NCBI RefSeq assembly: GCF_021166475.1 | Contig: NZ_JAJOYS010000002.1 | Location: forward strand, 620,001-684,000 | Direction: 5' to 3' | Length of the DNA stretch: 64,000 bases | Source: Pelagibacterium xiamenense | GTDB lineage: Bacteria > Pseudomonadota > Alphaproteobacteria > Rhizobiales > Devosiaceae | Shown here: one piece after another, positions 1 to 8,440 of the stretch | Numbering within the stretch: the first letter of the stretch is position 1 | Layout of the letters: each line of letters opens with the position of its first letter | The notes under the pieces: generated by a model | Told to the model about the DNA's origin: nothing | Seen by the model: only the letters and a program-made list of their open reading frames with translations | Database searches by the model: none | Made by a program: the position numbers and the translations under genes

Positions 1-2
1 CG

Positions 3-497
3 ACGGTCTTCACCGAGCTGCCGCGCCTGCTCGAACGTGCGGGCCCCGGACTCAAAGATTCCGGCTCCGTTACCGGTCTGTTTACCGTTTTGGTGGAAGG
101 TGATGACCACAATGAACCCATTGCGGACGCTGTGCGCGGCATCCTCGATGGCCACATTGTCATGGAGCGGTCCATTGCCGAACGCGGGCGGTTTCCGGCG
201 GTCAATGTATTGCGCTCCGTATCGCGGACCATGCCGGGTTGCGTGCCGGAAGACTTCAGGCCGACGCTCAGCAAGGCAAGGGAACTGATGTCGGTTTTCG
301 CCGACATGGAGGAACTGATCCGGCTGGGGGCTTACCGGAAAGGATCGGATCCAAAGGTTGACCGCGCCATCGCGCTCAACCCCGCTCTGGAGGCGTTTTT
401 GAGCCAGAGGGGGGACGAACGCACCTCGATTGCCGACGGGTACAATTTGCTCGCGGCGATCCTGGAAACCGGTGGCGGGGGCGATCAGGCGGCTTGA
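3..497 (+). CDS. fliI: Flagellum-specific ATP synthase FliI, C-terminal part (5' end outside window)
   Basis: The reading frame is open from the window edge and ends at a stop at 495-497. The visible ~164 residues carry the [21 protein letters not shown] and [16 protein letters not shown] motifs typical of the C-terminal half of FliI/type III secretion ATPases. The Walker motifs lie upstream, outside the window. FliI powers export of flagellar axial proteins at the cytoplasmic face of the basal body. It sits 19 bp before fliJ, so the two are probably co-transcribed. The family assignment is firm; FliI rather than another secretion ATPase is inferred from the fliJ neighbour. Confidence 0.9.
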   Translation, partial: TVFTELPRLLERAGPGLKDSGSVTGLFTVLVEGDDHNEPIADAVRGILDGHIVMERSIAERGRFPAVNVLRSVSRTMPGCVPEDFRPTLSKARELMSVFADMEELIRLGAYRKGSDPKVDRAIALNPALEAFLSQRGDERTSIADGYNLLAAILETGGGGDQAA

Positions 498-516
498 TGT
501 GTAAGGAGTACAAGTC

Positions 517-927
517 ATGAAGTCGAAGAGCGCGAGCTTGATCCGGCTCAAGAAGTTCCAGGTCGACGAGAAGCGACGCCAGGTCCTTCAGATCGAGACG
601 ATGATCGGCGATTTCGAGCGCATGGCCGCCGAACTCGACCAGCAGATCGAAATCGAACAGCAGAAGACCGGCATCACCGACACCGCGCACTTCGCTTATT
701 CGACGTTCGCCAAGGCCGCGATGACCCGCCGCGACAACCTCCTGGTTTCGGCCAACGACATGCGCGAAAAGCTCGAGGCCGCCCAGGACGAACTCGCTGA
801 AGCGATCGAAGACCTCAAGAAGGTCGAGCTGCTCGACCAGCGCGAGCATGCGCGCGAAAACGCCGAAGCGCTCAAGAAAGAACAGGCCGAATACGACGAA
901 ATCGGCCGCATCCGCCACCGGCGGTAA
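517..927 (+). CDS. fliJ: Flagellar export protein FliJ
   Basis: This 136-residue protein is almost entirely charged helix (runs such as KKFQVDEKRRQVLQIE and LEAAQDELAEAIEDLKK). That matches the two-helix coiled coil of FliJ, the central stalk that couples the FliI ATPase to the export gate. Length fits the family (about 130-150 aa). An AAGGAG ribosome site lies 8 nt before the ATG. The position directly after fliI supports the call, because FliJ sequences are otherwise poorly conserved. Confidence 0.82.
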   Translation: MKSKSASLIRLKKFQVDEKRRQVLQIETMIGDFERMAAELDQQIEIEQQKTGITDTAHFAYSTFAKAAMTRRDNLLVSANDMREKLEAAQDELAEAIEDLKKVELLDQREHARENAEALKKEQAEYDEIGRIRHRR

Positions 928-939
928 CCGGGGAAGCGG

Positions 940-1281
940 ATGGACTTTAACGACATCCGCGCCGTTGCCCTCGAATATCCCGGCGTCGCCGACGCCGTGA
1001 CCCATGGCACCGCATCGCTCAAGGTTGGCAGGCATTTCCTGCTGCGCGAGCGCGAGCCCGGCATCATCGCCATGCAGTGCGTTTCCATGGACGACCGCGA
1101 TTTCATTCTCGAAACCGGCGGCGATACTTTCTTCATCACCGATCACTACAAGGACTATCCCTACGTCCTTGCCCGCCTGAAAACGCTCGATCCCGCGCGC
1201 TTTGCGCATCTCTTCGAAGCCATATGGCGAGCGAAAGCGCTGAAAAAGCATTTGAAAGCGTATGACGCCGCCGCACGGTAG
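940..1281 (+). CDS. MmcQ/YjbR family protein
   Basis: This 113-residue protein has the MmcQ/YjbR layout: an N-terminal segment with EYPGVADAVTHGTASLKVGRHFLLRE, then a C-terminal region with ALKKHLKAYDA. The fold is often called DNA-binding (CyaY-like), but no biochemical role is established. The ATG follows GGGGAAG closely and lies 12 bp after fliJ, so it may be read from the flagellar transcript without being flagellar. Family certain, function unknown. Confidence 0.78.
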   Translation: MDFNDIRAVALEYPGVADAVTHGTASLKVGRHFLLREREPGIIAMQCVSMDDRDFILETGGDTFFITDHYKDYPYVLARLKTLDPARFAHLFEAIWRAKALKKHLKAYDAAAR

Positions 1282-1299
1282 CCCGCCCCCGAACATCTG

Positions 1300-1326
1300 T
1301 TGACTGACGCAAAATTGTTCTATTCT
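1300..1326 (+). promoter_or_regulatory. Candidate sigma70 promoter for sdaA
   Basis: TTGACT (1300-1305) and TATTCT (1321-1326) are separated by 15 bp, a little short of the usual 17. They lie about 53 bp before the sdaA ATG in the only gap between the flagellar block and sdaA. A small AGGCG/CGCCT hairpin follows in the leader. This is sequence resemblance only. Confidence 0.4.
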
Positions 1327-1378
1327 CTCCACCCATGAAGGCGTATCGCGCGCCTTTCTCGCGGAGGAGAAGAAAATC

Positions 1379-2761
1379 ATGTTCGTCTCGGTTTTCGATG
1401 TCTTCAAGGTGAGCGTCGGCCCGTCCTCCTCGCACACGATGGGCCCGATGCTGGCCGCAGGCCGCTTTCTCGAGGCCGTGAAGCCCCTCGGCCCCAAGGC
1501 GGACGGCGCAACGCTGACCTGCACCCTTTATGGCTCGCTCGCCTTTACCGGCGCCGGCCACGGCACCATCGACGCCGTGCTTGCGGGATGCCTGGGGCTG
1601 GTGCCGGAAACCTACGACAAGGCCGAGGCGGAGGCAGCCATCGCGCGCCTGCACGCGCGCAAGTGCGTCGCCCTCGAAACGGGCGCGACAGTCGAACTGG
1701 ACCCCGAAACCGGCATCATTCTCGACAAAAAGACCCGCCTCGACGCCCACCCCAACGGCATGCGCTTCGCCCTGACCGGCGATTCGGGAACGACCTTGCT
1801 CGAAGAAACCTATTTTTCCATCGGCGGCGGCTTCATCAAGACCGCTGCCGAGATCGCCGAGGACGGAACCCACGTCGCACCGGTCGAAGACGTCCCCTAC
1901 CCCTTCTCAAGCGCCGCCGAAATGCTCGAAATGGGCGCGGCCTCGGGCCTCACCATCGCGCAGATGAAGCGCGAAAACGAGTGCGCGCGCCTCGACGGGA
2001 CGGCCTTCGAGGCCCGGCTCCTGACCATCTGGGAGGTCATGAACCGCTGTATCGACCGGGGGCTTGCAGCAACCGGAGAACTCCCCGGCGGCCTGCATGT
2101 CAAACGGCGGGCCAAAGCCATCTTCGAGAACATGACCGGCAGTGCGGGACGCAATGAAGCGCCGCTGCATTCTGCCATCGACTGGCTCGCCGCCTACGCC
2201 ATGGCGGTCAACGAGGAAAACGCCGCCGGCGGCCAGGTCGTCACCGCGCCCACCAATGGCGCTGCGGGCGTCTTCCCCGCCGTCATGCGGTACTATCTCG
2301 ACCACGTTCCCGGCGCCGACAGCGCCAGGATCCCCGACATGCTGCTCGTGGGCGCGGCGATCGGCGGGCTTATCAAATACAACGCCTCGATCTCGGGCGC
2401 CGAAGTCGGATGTCAGGGTGAAGTCGGCTCGGCGTCGGCGATGGCTGCGGCCGCGCTTTGCGCGGCGCTGGGGGGCACGGACGCGCAGATCGAAAACGCC
2501 GCCGAAATCGCGCTCGAACACCATCTGGGAATGACTTGCGATCCGGTGAGGGGCCTCGTCCAGGTGCCCTGCATCGAGCGCAACGGACTGGGCGCCGTCA
2601 AGGCCGTCGCCGCGGCCTCGCTCGCCATGCAGGGCGACGGCAGCCACATCGTGCCGCTCGACGCCTGCATCGAAACCATGCGCCAGACCGGCAAGGACAT
2701 GGACGAACGCTACAAGGAAACCTCACTCGGCGGCCTGAGCGTTTCGGTGCCCGATTGCTGA
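1379..2761 (+). CDS. sdaA: L-serine ammonia-lyase (iron-sulfur, single chain)
   Basis: This enzyme deaminates L-serine to pyruvate and ammonia with a [4Fe-4S] cluster in the cytosol. The 460-residue chain begins with [21 protein letters not shown], the beta-domain signature, and continues into the alpha domain ([15 protein letters not shown]). Three cysteines at about 345 (EVGCQGEVG), 387 (GMTCDP) and 398 (VQVPCIERN) match the family's cluster ligands. The ATG has a GGAGGAGAAG ribosome site. Its stop lies 1 bp from the stop of the convergent small membrane protein. It degrades the product of the SerA/SerC pathway encoded 14 kb downstream. Confidence 0.96.
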   Translation: MFVSVFDVFKVSVGPSSSHTMGPMLAAGRFLEAVKPLGPKADGATLTCTLYGSLAFTGAGHGTIDAVLAGCLGLVPETYDKAEAEAAIARLHARKCVALETGATVELDPETGIILDKKTRLDAHPNGMRFALTGDSGTTLLEETYFSIGGGFIKTAAEIAEDGTHVAPVEDVPYPFSSAAEMLEMGAASGLTIAQMKRENECARLDGTAFEARLLTIWEVMNRCIDRGLAATGELPGGLHVKRRAKAIFENMTGSAGRNEAPLHSAIDWLAAYAMAVNEENAAGGQVVTAPTNGAAGVFPAVMRYYLDHVPGADSARIPDMLLVGAAIGGLIKYNASISGAEVGCQGEVGSASAMAAAALCAALGGTDAQIENAAEIALEHHLGMTCDPVRGLVQVPCIERNGLGAVKAVAAASLAMQGDGSHIVPLDACIETMRQTGKDMDERYKETSLGGLSVSVPDC

Positions 2762-2762
2762 G

Positions 2763-3113
2763 CTATTCGTGCTCCACGGCGATCTCGCGGACAATGTCGC
2801 CGGTTTCCCCGTCAAAGAGCCGGATCGTCGTCGTCCCGTCGAGCACATAGGTGACTGTCACGAGCCCATCCTGCACCGCGCTCGAAACCACCTCGGCGCC
2901 CGCAGGCACGCTCACGGTCTCAAGCGCGAATTCAGCCGCCGGATCGACGTTCAGGGTCGCCAGCCGATAGACAACCACCCCCGCAATCGCCATAAAGCCG
3001 ATCAGCATGATGAGCATGGAGATGGCCGCCCGGCGGCGCGCCTTGGCCATGATCGCCTCGCCTTCGGGGCTTAGGGGCTTGTCATCTTCGTCTTCGACGT
3101 CAGGGTTACGCAT
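2763..3113 (-). CDS. Small single-pass membrane protein, function unknown
   Basis: This 116-residue protein has a charged cytoplasmic N-terminus (MRNPDVEDEDDKPLSPEGEAIMAKARRRAA cut into two short blocks), one transmembrane helix at about 30-52 (ISMLIMLIGFMAIAGVVVY) and a periplasmic C-terminal beta-rich tail. The ATG at 3111-3113 shares two bases with the divergent rluD ATG at 3112-3114. Similar small proteins beside rluD occur in rhizobia (recollection). No function can be assigned. A longer reading upstream exists but runs antisense through rluD and is rejected. Confidence 0.75.
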   Translation of the reverse strand: MRNPDVEDEDDKPLSPEGEAIMAKARRRAAISMLIMLIGFMAIAGVVVYRLATLNVDPAAEFALETVSVPAGAEVVSSAVQDGLVTVTYVLDGTTTIRLFDGETGDIVREIAVEHE

Positions 3114-4119
3114 GAACGATCCGCAAATTGAGGGGCACGGCGCAACCGTTGCCGAGGAAGACACAGGCACACGGCTCGACGCATTTCTCGCCGCCCGCTT
3201 TCCGGCCTTTTCGCGCAACCGGATCAAGGATTTGATCCTTTCCGGCGCTGTGACGGTCGACGGAGCGGCGAACGCAACGCCCAAATATCGTGTGAAGGCC
3301 GGAGAGTCCATAACGCTTGCCGCCCCCGAGCCCGTGGAGGCCGAACCCGAACCCCAGCAGATCGCCCTCGACATCCTTTATGAGGACGACGACCTCATCG
3401 TCATCAACAAGCCTGCCGGCATGGTCGTCCACCCCGCCCCCGGCAACGAGAACGGCACGCTGGTCAACGCCCTCATCCACCACTGCGGCGAAAGCCTGCG
3501 CGGCATCGGCGGGGTCAAGCGCCCCGGCATCGTGCATCGGCTCGACAAGGACACCTCCGGCGTCATGGTCGCTGCCAAAACAGACGCCGCGCATAACGGC
3601 CTCGCCGCGCAGTTCGCCGATCACGGACGCTCCGGCCCTCTCGAGCGGGCCTATACCGCCTTCGTCTGGGGCGTTCCCAATCCATTGAAGAGCACTATCG
3701 AAACCCGGATCGGCCGCGACCCGCATAACCGGCTCAAGCAGTCGGTCAATCCCCGCGACGGCCGCGAGGCGATCACCCACTACGCCACCGCACAGCGCTT
3801 CGGCGAGGACAACTGGTCGGTAGGGCAGGTCACCTGCGAACTCGAAACCGGCCGCACGCATCAAATCCGCGTGCACATGGCCCATATCGGACATCCGCTT
3901 TTGGGCGACACGCTCTATGGCGCCGGTTTTGCCACCAAAATCAACAAACTGCCGCCCGAGCCCGCCACCGCACTCAGGGCGCTCGGACGTCAGGCGCTTC
4001 ACGCCGCCGTGCTCGGATTTGCCCACCCCGTGAGCGGAAAGACCTTGCGCTTTTCCACCGATCTGCCGCAAGATATGCACGAGCTTGCAACCATGCTGTC
4101 GCCTTACGCGTTGCAATAG
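3112..4119 (+). CDS. rluD: 23S rRNA pseudouridine synthase, RluD type
   Basis: RluA-family synthases convert uridine to pseudouridine in 23S rRNA (1911/1915/1917 for RluD). The 335-residue protein has an N-terminal S4 RNA-binding domain (RLDAFLAARFPAFSRNRIKDLI, about 18-75). The catalytic domain contains the HRLDKDTSG motif with the essential Asp, then TGRTHQIRVHM. I chose the ATG at 3112, preceded by CAGGG 6 nt away; an upstream in-frame ATG would read antisense through the neighbour. RluD versus RluA/RluC is inferred from the S4 domain and the usual location near rpoH. Confidence 0.93.
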   Translation: MNDPQIEGHGATVAEEDTGTRLDAFLAARFPAFSRNRIKDLILSGAVTVDGAANATPKYRVKAGESITLAAPEPVEAEPEPQQIALDILYEDDDLIVINKPAGMVVHPAPGNENGTLVNALIHHCGESLRGIGGVKRPGIVHRLDKDTSGVMVAAKTDAAHNGLAAQFADHGRSGPLERAYTAFVWGVPNPLKSTIETRIGRDPHNRLKQSVNPRDGREAITHYATAQRFGEDNWSVGQVTCELETGRTHQIRVHMAHIGHPLLGDTLYGAGFATKINKLPPEPATALRALGRQALHAAVLGFAHPVSGKTLRFSTDLPQDMHELATMLSPYALQ

Positions 4120-4299
4120 ACGCGGCAAGACATGCGCCCGGCGAAAGTCCGATTTTCGCGGGCCGAGGGATGTATTCGCCAAAATCCGACCTATATTGAG
4201 CGCGAATGTGCCTTGACGCGCGCCGTCAACAACGTGGGCGCGGACGAGGCGTAGCCTGCCGGGAGGCTCCGGGGGCTAGTCTTTTAAGGGGGTGCTGAT

Positions 4300-5175
4300 A
4301 TGGCCCAATCCAATTTGCCGGTCCTGTCTTCAGAAGACGGGCTCAATCGCTATCTGCAGGAAATCCGCCGGTTCCCGATGCTGGATGCCGACGAGGAATT
4401 CATGCTGGCCAAGCGGTACAAAAAGCATGGCGATCCTGAAGCCGCCCAGAAACTCATTACGTCCCACCTGCGGCTCGTGGCCAAGATCGCCATGGGCTAT
4501 CGCGGCTATGGCCTGCCCATTTCCGAGGTGATCTCGGAGGGTAATGTCGGCCTGATGCAGGCGGTGAAGCGCTTCGAGCCCGACAAGGGCTTCCGTCTCG
4601 CCACCTATGCCATGTGGTGGATCCGTGCCTCGATCCAGGAATACGTCCTGCGATCGTGGTCGCTGGTCAAGATCGGCACGACGGCGGCGCAGAAGCGATT
4701 GTTCTTCAATCTCCGCCGCATCAAGGGCCAGATCGCCGCGCTCGAGGATGGAAACCTCCATCCCGACCAGATCAAGCAGATCGCGACGACCTTGAACGTC
4801 TCGGAAGACGATGTCGTCTCGATGAACCAGCGCCTGTCCGGCGACGCCTCCCTCAATGCGCCCATGCGCGCGGACGAAGGCACCAGCCAGTGGCAGGATT
4901 GGCTCATCGACGAAGCGCCCGACCAGGAAGAAATCCTCGGCGACAGCCAGGAGTTCGACGAGCGCATGGGGCTTCTCAATGGCGCCATGGAAGTGCTCAA
5001 CGACCGCGAGCGCGCCATCTTCCGCGCCCGGCGCCTGCAGGAAAATCCCGCCACGCTCGAAGAGCTGGCGCAGGAATACGACGTCAGCCGCGAGCGTATC
5101 CGCCAGATCGAGGTTCGCGCCTTCGAAAAGGTTCAGGACGCGGTGAAAGAAGCCGCACGGGCCCAGGCGAGCTGA
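4300..5175 (+). CDS. rpoH: RNA polymerase heat-shock sigma factor RpoH (sigma32)
   Basis: This 291-residue sigma factor directs RNA polymerase to heat-shock promoters. Region 1.2/2.1 (LNRYLQEIRRFPMLDADEE), region 2.2-2.4 (GYGLPISEVISEGNVGLMQAVKRFEPDKGFRLATYAMWWIRASIQEY read in pieces) and region 4 with an HTH (SRERIRQIEVRAFEKVQ) are present. The RpoH box appears as QKRLFFNLR near residue 131, which separates it from RpoD. The ATG follows a GGGGGTG ribosome site. The 180-bp leader contains TATATT at 4192-4197 but no good -35. Which of the two RpoH paralogues common in the order this is cannot be told. Confidence 0.96.
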   Translation: MAQSNLPVLSSEDGLNRYLQEIRRFPMLDADEEFMLAKRYKKHGDPEAAQKLITSHLRLVAKIAMGYRGYGLPISEVISEGNVGLMQAVKRFEPDKGFRLATYAMWWIRASIQEYVLRSWSLVKIGTTAAQKRLFFNLRRIKGQIAALEDGNLHPDQIKQIATTLNVSEDDVVSMNQRLSGDASLNAPMRADEGTSQWQDWLIDEAPDQEEILGDSQEFDERMGLLNGAMEVLNDRERAIFRARRLQENPATLEELAQEYDVSRERIRQIEVRAFEKVQDAVKEAARAQAS

Positions 5176-5230
5176 TCGCAAGAAACGGGAGCCGGCCCAG
5201 CATCAAACGCAGCCGGATATAGGACTGTTA

Positions 5231-6508
5231 ATGCTTGAGCCGGTCATCCTGGCCGCCCTGATCCTTTTGAACGGCGTTTTCGCGCTTTCCGAGCTCGCGG
5301 TCGTTTCGGCGCGCAAGTCGCGCCTCAAGACCCTGGCGGCCGAGGGCCGACGCGGCGCGAAAACCGCGTTGGCGCTCGCCGAGAACCCGGGGCGTTTTCT
5401 CTCAACCGTCCAGATCGGCATAACCCTTATCGGTATCGTAGCAGGCGCCTTTTCCAGCGCCACGCTGGGCGGCCGCATAGCCGGAGCACTCGCCGGGCTC
5501 GGCGTTCCCGGTAACATGGCCGCGCCATTGGGCTATGGCGGCATCGTCGTGATCGTCACCTACCTCTCGGTCGTCATCGGCGAGTTGGTGCCCAAGCAGA
5601 TCGCGCTGCGCCACGCGGAAACCGTCGCCTGCGCCGTAGCTCCATTGATGCGTTGGATATCCGTGATCGCGGCGCCCGCCGTCTGGCTCCTCGATGCCTC
5701 GACGCAGGCGGTATTCCGCCTCACCGGCCAATCCGACGTGGCGGCGAACATGGTGACGGAGGAGGAAATCAAGACGCTCGTCTCCGAAGCCGCCGAGCAT
5801 GGCGTCATCGAGACCGACGAGAAACGCATGATCGCAGGCGTTCTTCGCCTCTCGGACAAAACCACCCGCGCCGTCATGACACCGCGCGTCGACGTCGAAA
5901 CGATCAGGCTCGATGCCAGCGCCAGCGACATGCGCCGGATATTGACAACGACCCGCCATTCCCGCCTGCCCGTCACCGACAAGAGCGGCGATGATGTCAT
6001 TGGCGTCATCCACGTTCGCGACGCGCTGGTCGGGGGCCTGCCGCAGACCCGCGACGACCTTAAGGCCCTGGTCCGCGAAATCCAGATCGTCCCCGACACC
6101 CTCGGCGCGCTCGACGTGCTCGACCGCCTGCGCGAGGCCGATCAGCCCATGGCGCTGGTATTCGACGAATACGGGCATTTTGAAGGTATTGTCACCTCGG
6201 CCAATTTGCTTGAGGCAATCGCCGGTGTATTTCGCTCCGACCTCGATGTGGCCGAGGATGAGGAAATCGTGCGCCGCGCCGACGGTACCTGGCTCATTTC
6301 AGGTGCGCTTTCGGCCGACAAGATGGCGGAAACGCTGGACATCAAGCTACCTACCCGCCCCGACTACCAGACGGTCGCCGGCTTCTTCATCGAGCAAATC
6401 GAATACCTGCCCCGCACCGGGGAGACGATCGAAGTGCAGGGGTGGCGTTTCGAAATCGTCGATATGGACGGCAACCGGGTCGACAAGGTTTTGGCGCAGC
6501 GTCCCTAA
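5231..6508 (+). CDS. CNNM/CorC-HlyC family membrane protein with CBS domains
   Basis: This 425-residue protein has a DUF21/CNNM membrane domain (residues about 1-190, three to four helices, starting MLEPVILAALILLNGVFALSEL in the first 22 residues). It continues into a CBS pair (about 205-330; MTPRVDVETI, HSRLPV) and a C-terminal CorC_HlyC domain (about 345-420). Such proteins are linked to magnesium or cobalt efflux; the hemolysin name is historical. It lies 55 bp after rpoH on the same strand and ends 11 bp before the stop of the convergent thiamine kinase gene. Confidence 0.9.
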   Translation: MLEPVILAALILLNGVFALSELAVVSARKSRLKTLAAEGRRGAKTALALAENPGRFLSTVQIGITLIGIVAGAFSSATLGGRIAGALAGLGVPGNMAAPLGYGGIVVIVTYLSVVIGELVPKQIALRHAETVACAVAPLMRWISVIAAPAVWLLDASTQAVFRLTGQSDVAANMVTEEEIKTLVSEAAEHGVIETDEKRMIAGVLRLSDKTTRAVMTPRVDVETIRLDASASDMRRILTTTRHSRLPVTDKSGDDVIGVIHVRDALVGGLPQTRDDLKALVREIQIVPDTLGALDVLDRLREADQPMALVFDEYGHFEGIVTSANLLEAIAGVFRSDLDVAEDEEIVRRADGTWLISGALSADKMAETLDIKLPTRPDYQTVAGFFIEQIEYLPRTGETIEVQGWRFEIVDMDGNRVDKVLAQRP

Positions 6509-6519
6509 CCCGAACTGGC

Positions 6520-7170
6520 CTAGCGGACCGCGTCCAGCATGTCCCGGTCGAGGATCAGAAGCCACGGACTCTGGGGTCCTTCCGCAACCGTGATCGAAAC
6601 GACGTCCGCCGTCGCCGCGTTTGAGGTCCCGATGCGCCCGCCCGGCTCCATCACGAGCCCGTCGAGCGGGAAGAGCAGCCCTTGCGACCCCGCAAACGCG
6701 GTCCGCCCCAGCGGATAGATCGAAACGCGCGCGCCCTCGCCGACACGAACGCTGATCGACCCGGAAACCCCGAGCGCCAGATCGTGCTCATCGATGAGGA
6801 TGATCTTGCGCTCATGGGCAACCCTGGCCACCGCGTTGAGCGCGGCAAGCGTGTGATCGAACCGCCCGCCGGTCATCCCCAGCCCCAGCGTGAGCGGCGC
6901 GCGCGTCGAATAAAGACACTTGCCGAAATCGGTGCTGTCCTGCTCGGCGATCCTGATGACCTGGGTGGCCGCGGGGAACCCCGAGAGATCTCCAATCGAA
7001 TCCATATCCCCGATCACCGCGTCGGGCACGAGTCCGGCCGCCAAGATCGTATCCCCGCCACTATCGGCCCCGACGAGCCCGGCGGCGTCTTTTGTAAGCG
7101 CGCGCAACAGCGCCGGCGCCACCGTACCTCCACCCACGACGACGAGCGTGCCGTCGAAAACAAGCGGCAA
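6520..7170 (-). CDS. thiN: Thiamine diphosphokinase (thiamine pyrophosphokinase)
   Basis: The enzyme transfers pyrophosphate from ATP to thiamine to make TPP. Diagnostic motifs are VVVGGG, GADSGGD, VIGDMDSIGD (metal-binding Asp cluster), STDFGKCL and MTGGRFDHTLA. I place the start at TTG 7168-7170 (216 aa, the usual family length). The next in-frame ATG at 7270-7272 would put 34 codons antisense across the divergent promoter and TPP riboswitch. That start has no strong ribosome site either, so the N-terminus remains uncertain. Placed back-to-back with the thiBPQ uptake operon: import, then activation. Confidence 0.88.
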   Translation of the reverse strand: MPLVFDGTLVVVGGGTVAPALLRALTKDAAGLVGADSGGDTILAAGLVPDAVIGDMDSIGDLSGFPAATQVIRIAEQDSTDFGKCLYSTRAPLTLGLGMTGGRFDHTLAALNAVARVAHERKIILIDEHDLALGVSGSISVRVGEGARVSIYPLGRTAFAGSQGLLFPLDGLVMEPGGRIGTSNAATADVVSITVAEGPQSPWLLILDRDMLDAVR

Positions 7171-7191
7171 CTCGCCAGAAAAATCATGCTC

Positions 7192-7218
7192 TTGCGCTGG
7201 GAAAGGCCCGGTTATAGT
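7192..7218 (+). promoter_or_regulatory. Candidate promoter of the TPP riboswitch/thiBPQ transcript
   Basis: TTGCGC at 7192-7197 and TATAGT at 7213-7218 are 15 bp apart; with CTTGCG as the -35 the spacing is 16. The predicted start near 7225 coincides with the first base of the riboswitch fold, which supports it. Confidence 0.5.
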
Positions 7219-7224
7219 GTCGCC

Positions 7225-7312
7225 TCGTCTCGCTGGGGTGCTTCCGGATTTCGGAAGCTGAGAAAGACCCATTGAACCTGAACCAGGTCATGCTGGCGGA
7301 GGAAGTTCGAGA
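7225..7312 (+). ncRNA. TPP riboswitch (thi box) controlling thiBPQ
   Basis: All conserved blocks of the TPP aptamer are present in order: GGGGTGC (7234-7240), a short P3 hairpin, GCTGAGA (7257-7263), ACCC (7267-7270), TGAACCTGA (7273-7281) and CTGGCGGAGG (7293-7302). TPP binding normally lowers expression of thiamine genes. About 120 nt separate it from the chosen thiB ATG. That stretch holds an 8-bp inverted repeat (7384-7391 with 7404-7411) just before the thiB ribosome site, a possible expression platform. No T-run terminator is visible, so translational control is more likely. Confidence 0.95.
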
Positions 7313-7431
7313 TGGCAAGGCTTATAGCCACCGATGCCATTTGTCACGACTCTTCACCCTTTCATGACCGCACCACCGGCCTGGCAACGCACACGCGATG
7401 CATTGCGTTGCCCAAGCGAAAGGAAAAGACA

Positions 7432-8439
7432 ATGTCCCGCTTGATCTCCAAGAGCCTGTGCGCGGTTGCCTTCGGATGCCTCGCATCCGCCGCCAACGCG
7501 CAGGAAACGCCCACGCTCACGATTTACACCTACGACGCCTTCGCCGCCGATTGGGGGCCCGCCCCCGCGCTCGAGGAAGGCTTCGAGGCCCAATGCAACT
7601 GCGATGTCGCGTTCGTCGCCACCGATTCCTCGATCGGCGCGCTTCGCCGCGCTCAACTCGAAGGCGCCGAAACCGACGCCGACATCATTCTCGGCCTCGA
7701 CACCGCCACCATCGGCGAAGGCAAGGCCACCGGCCTGTTCACCGAACACGGGGTCGACCTGCCCGATCTCGATATCCCGCTCGACTGGTCCGACGAGGTC
7801 TTCGTACCCTTCGACTACGGCTATTTCGCCTTCGTCTACGACAGCGAGACCGTCGAGAACCCGCCTGCGAGCTTCGAAGAGCTTGCCGGAATGCCCGAGG
7901 ATTTCAAGATCGTCATCCAGGACCCGCGCGCCTCGACGCCCGGCCTCGGCCTCGTCCTGTGGATCAAGGCCGCCTATGGCGACGACGCCAACGAAGCCTG
8001 GGCGGAGCTCGCGCCGCACGTCCTGACAGTCACTAACTCCTGGTCGGAATCCTACGATCTCTTCCTTGCGGGTGAAGCGGACATGGTGCTCTCCTACACC
8101 ACCTCACCGGCCTATCACCTCATCGCCGAGGACGAGGACCGCTACGCCGCCGCCAAGTTCGAGGAAGGCCACTACACCCAGATCGAGGTCGCCGGCATCC
8201 TCGAAACGAGCCCCAACAAGGACCTCGCCCGCGATTTCCTTGCTTACCTCGTTTCCCCCGAGGCGCAGGCGGTGATCCCCACGACCAACTGGATGTACCC
8301 CGTAACCGAGCCCGAAGGCGGCCTCGAACCCGGCTTCGAGCAGATGATCGCGCCCGATCCGGCTCTGCTTCTCGACAGCGAGACCGTCACCGAAAACACG
8401 CGAGCCTGGATTGAAGAAGCCTTCGCCGCGCTCCAGTAA
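7432..8439 (+). CDS. thiB: Thiamine ABC transporter, periplasmic binding protein
   Basis: This is the periplasmic receptor that delivers thiamine or its phosphates to ThiPQ. The 335-residue precursor has a Sec signal peptide cut after about residue 24 (AFGCLASAANA|QE). The mature part opens with LTIYTYDAFAADWGPAP, the ThiB signature, followed by DIILGLD and VPFDYGYFAFVYD. The ATG at 7432 follows AAAGGAAAAG. An in-frame ATG at 7312 right after the riboswitch would add 40 residues ahead of the signal peptide and is judged unlikely. First gene of the riboswitch-controlled operon. Confidence 0.93.
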   Translation: MSRLISKSLCAVAFGCLASAANAQETPTLTIYTYDAFAADWGPAPALEEGFEAQCNCDVAFVATDSSIGALRRAQLEGAETDADIILGLDTATIGEGKATGLFTEHGVDLPDLDIPLDWSDEVFVPFDYGYFAFVYDSETVENPPASFEELAGMPEDFKIVIQDPRASTPGLGLVLWIKAAYGDDANEAWAELAPHVLTVTNSWSESYDLFLAGEADMVLSYTTSPAYHLIAEDEDRYAAAKFEEGHYTQIEVAGILETSPNKDLARDFLAYLVSPEAQAVIPTTNWMYPVTEPEGGLEPGFEQMIAPDPALLLDSETVTENTRAWIEEAFAALQ

Positions 8440-8440
8440 G

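Noticed and set aside
376-1524. 382-codon minus-strand frame across fliJ, the MmcQ gene and the sdaA start
   Set aside because: Antisense shadow of three recognisable genes; no family resemblance.
4120-4299. Sigma32-type autoregulated promoter before rpoH
   Set aside because: CCTATATTG at 4190-4198 resembles a -10, but no CTTGAA-like -35 lies at the right distance.
6520-7272. ATG at 7272 as the thiN start
   Set aside because: It would place coding sequence antisense to the full TPP riboswitch and its promoter; TTG 7170 gives the normal family length. Not fully excluded.
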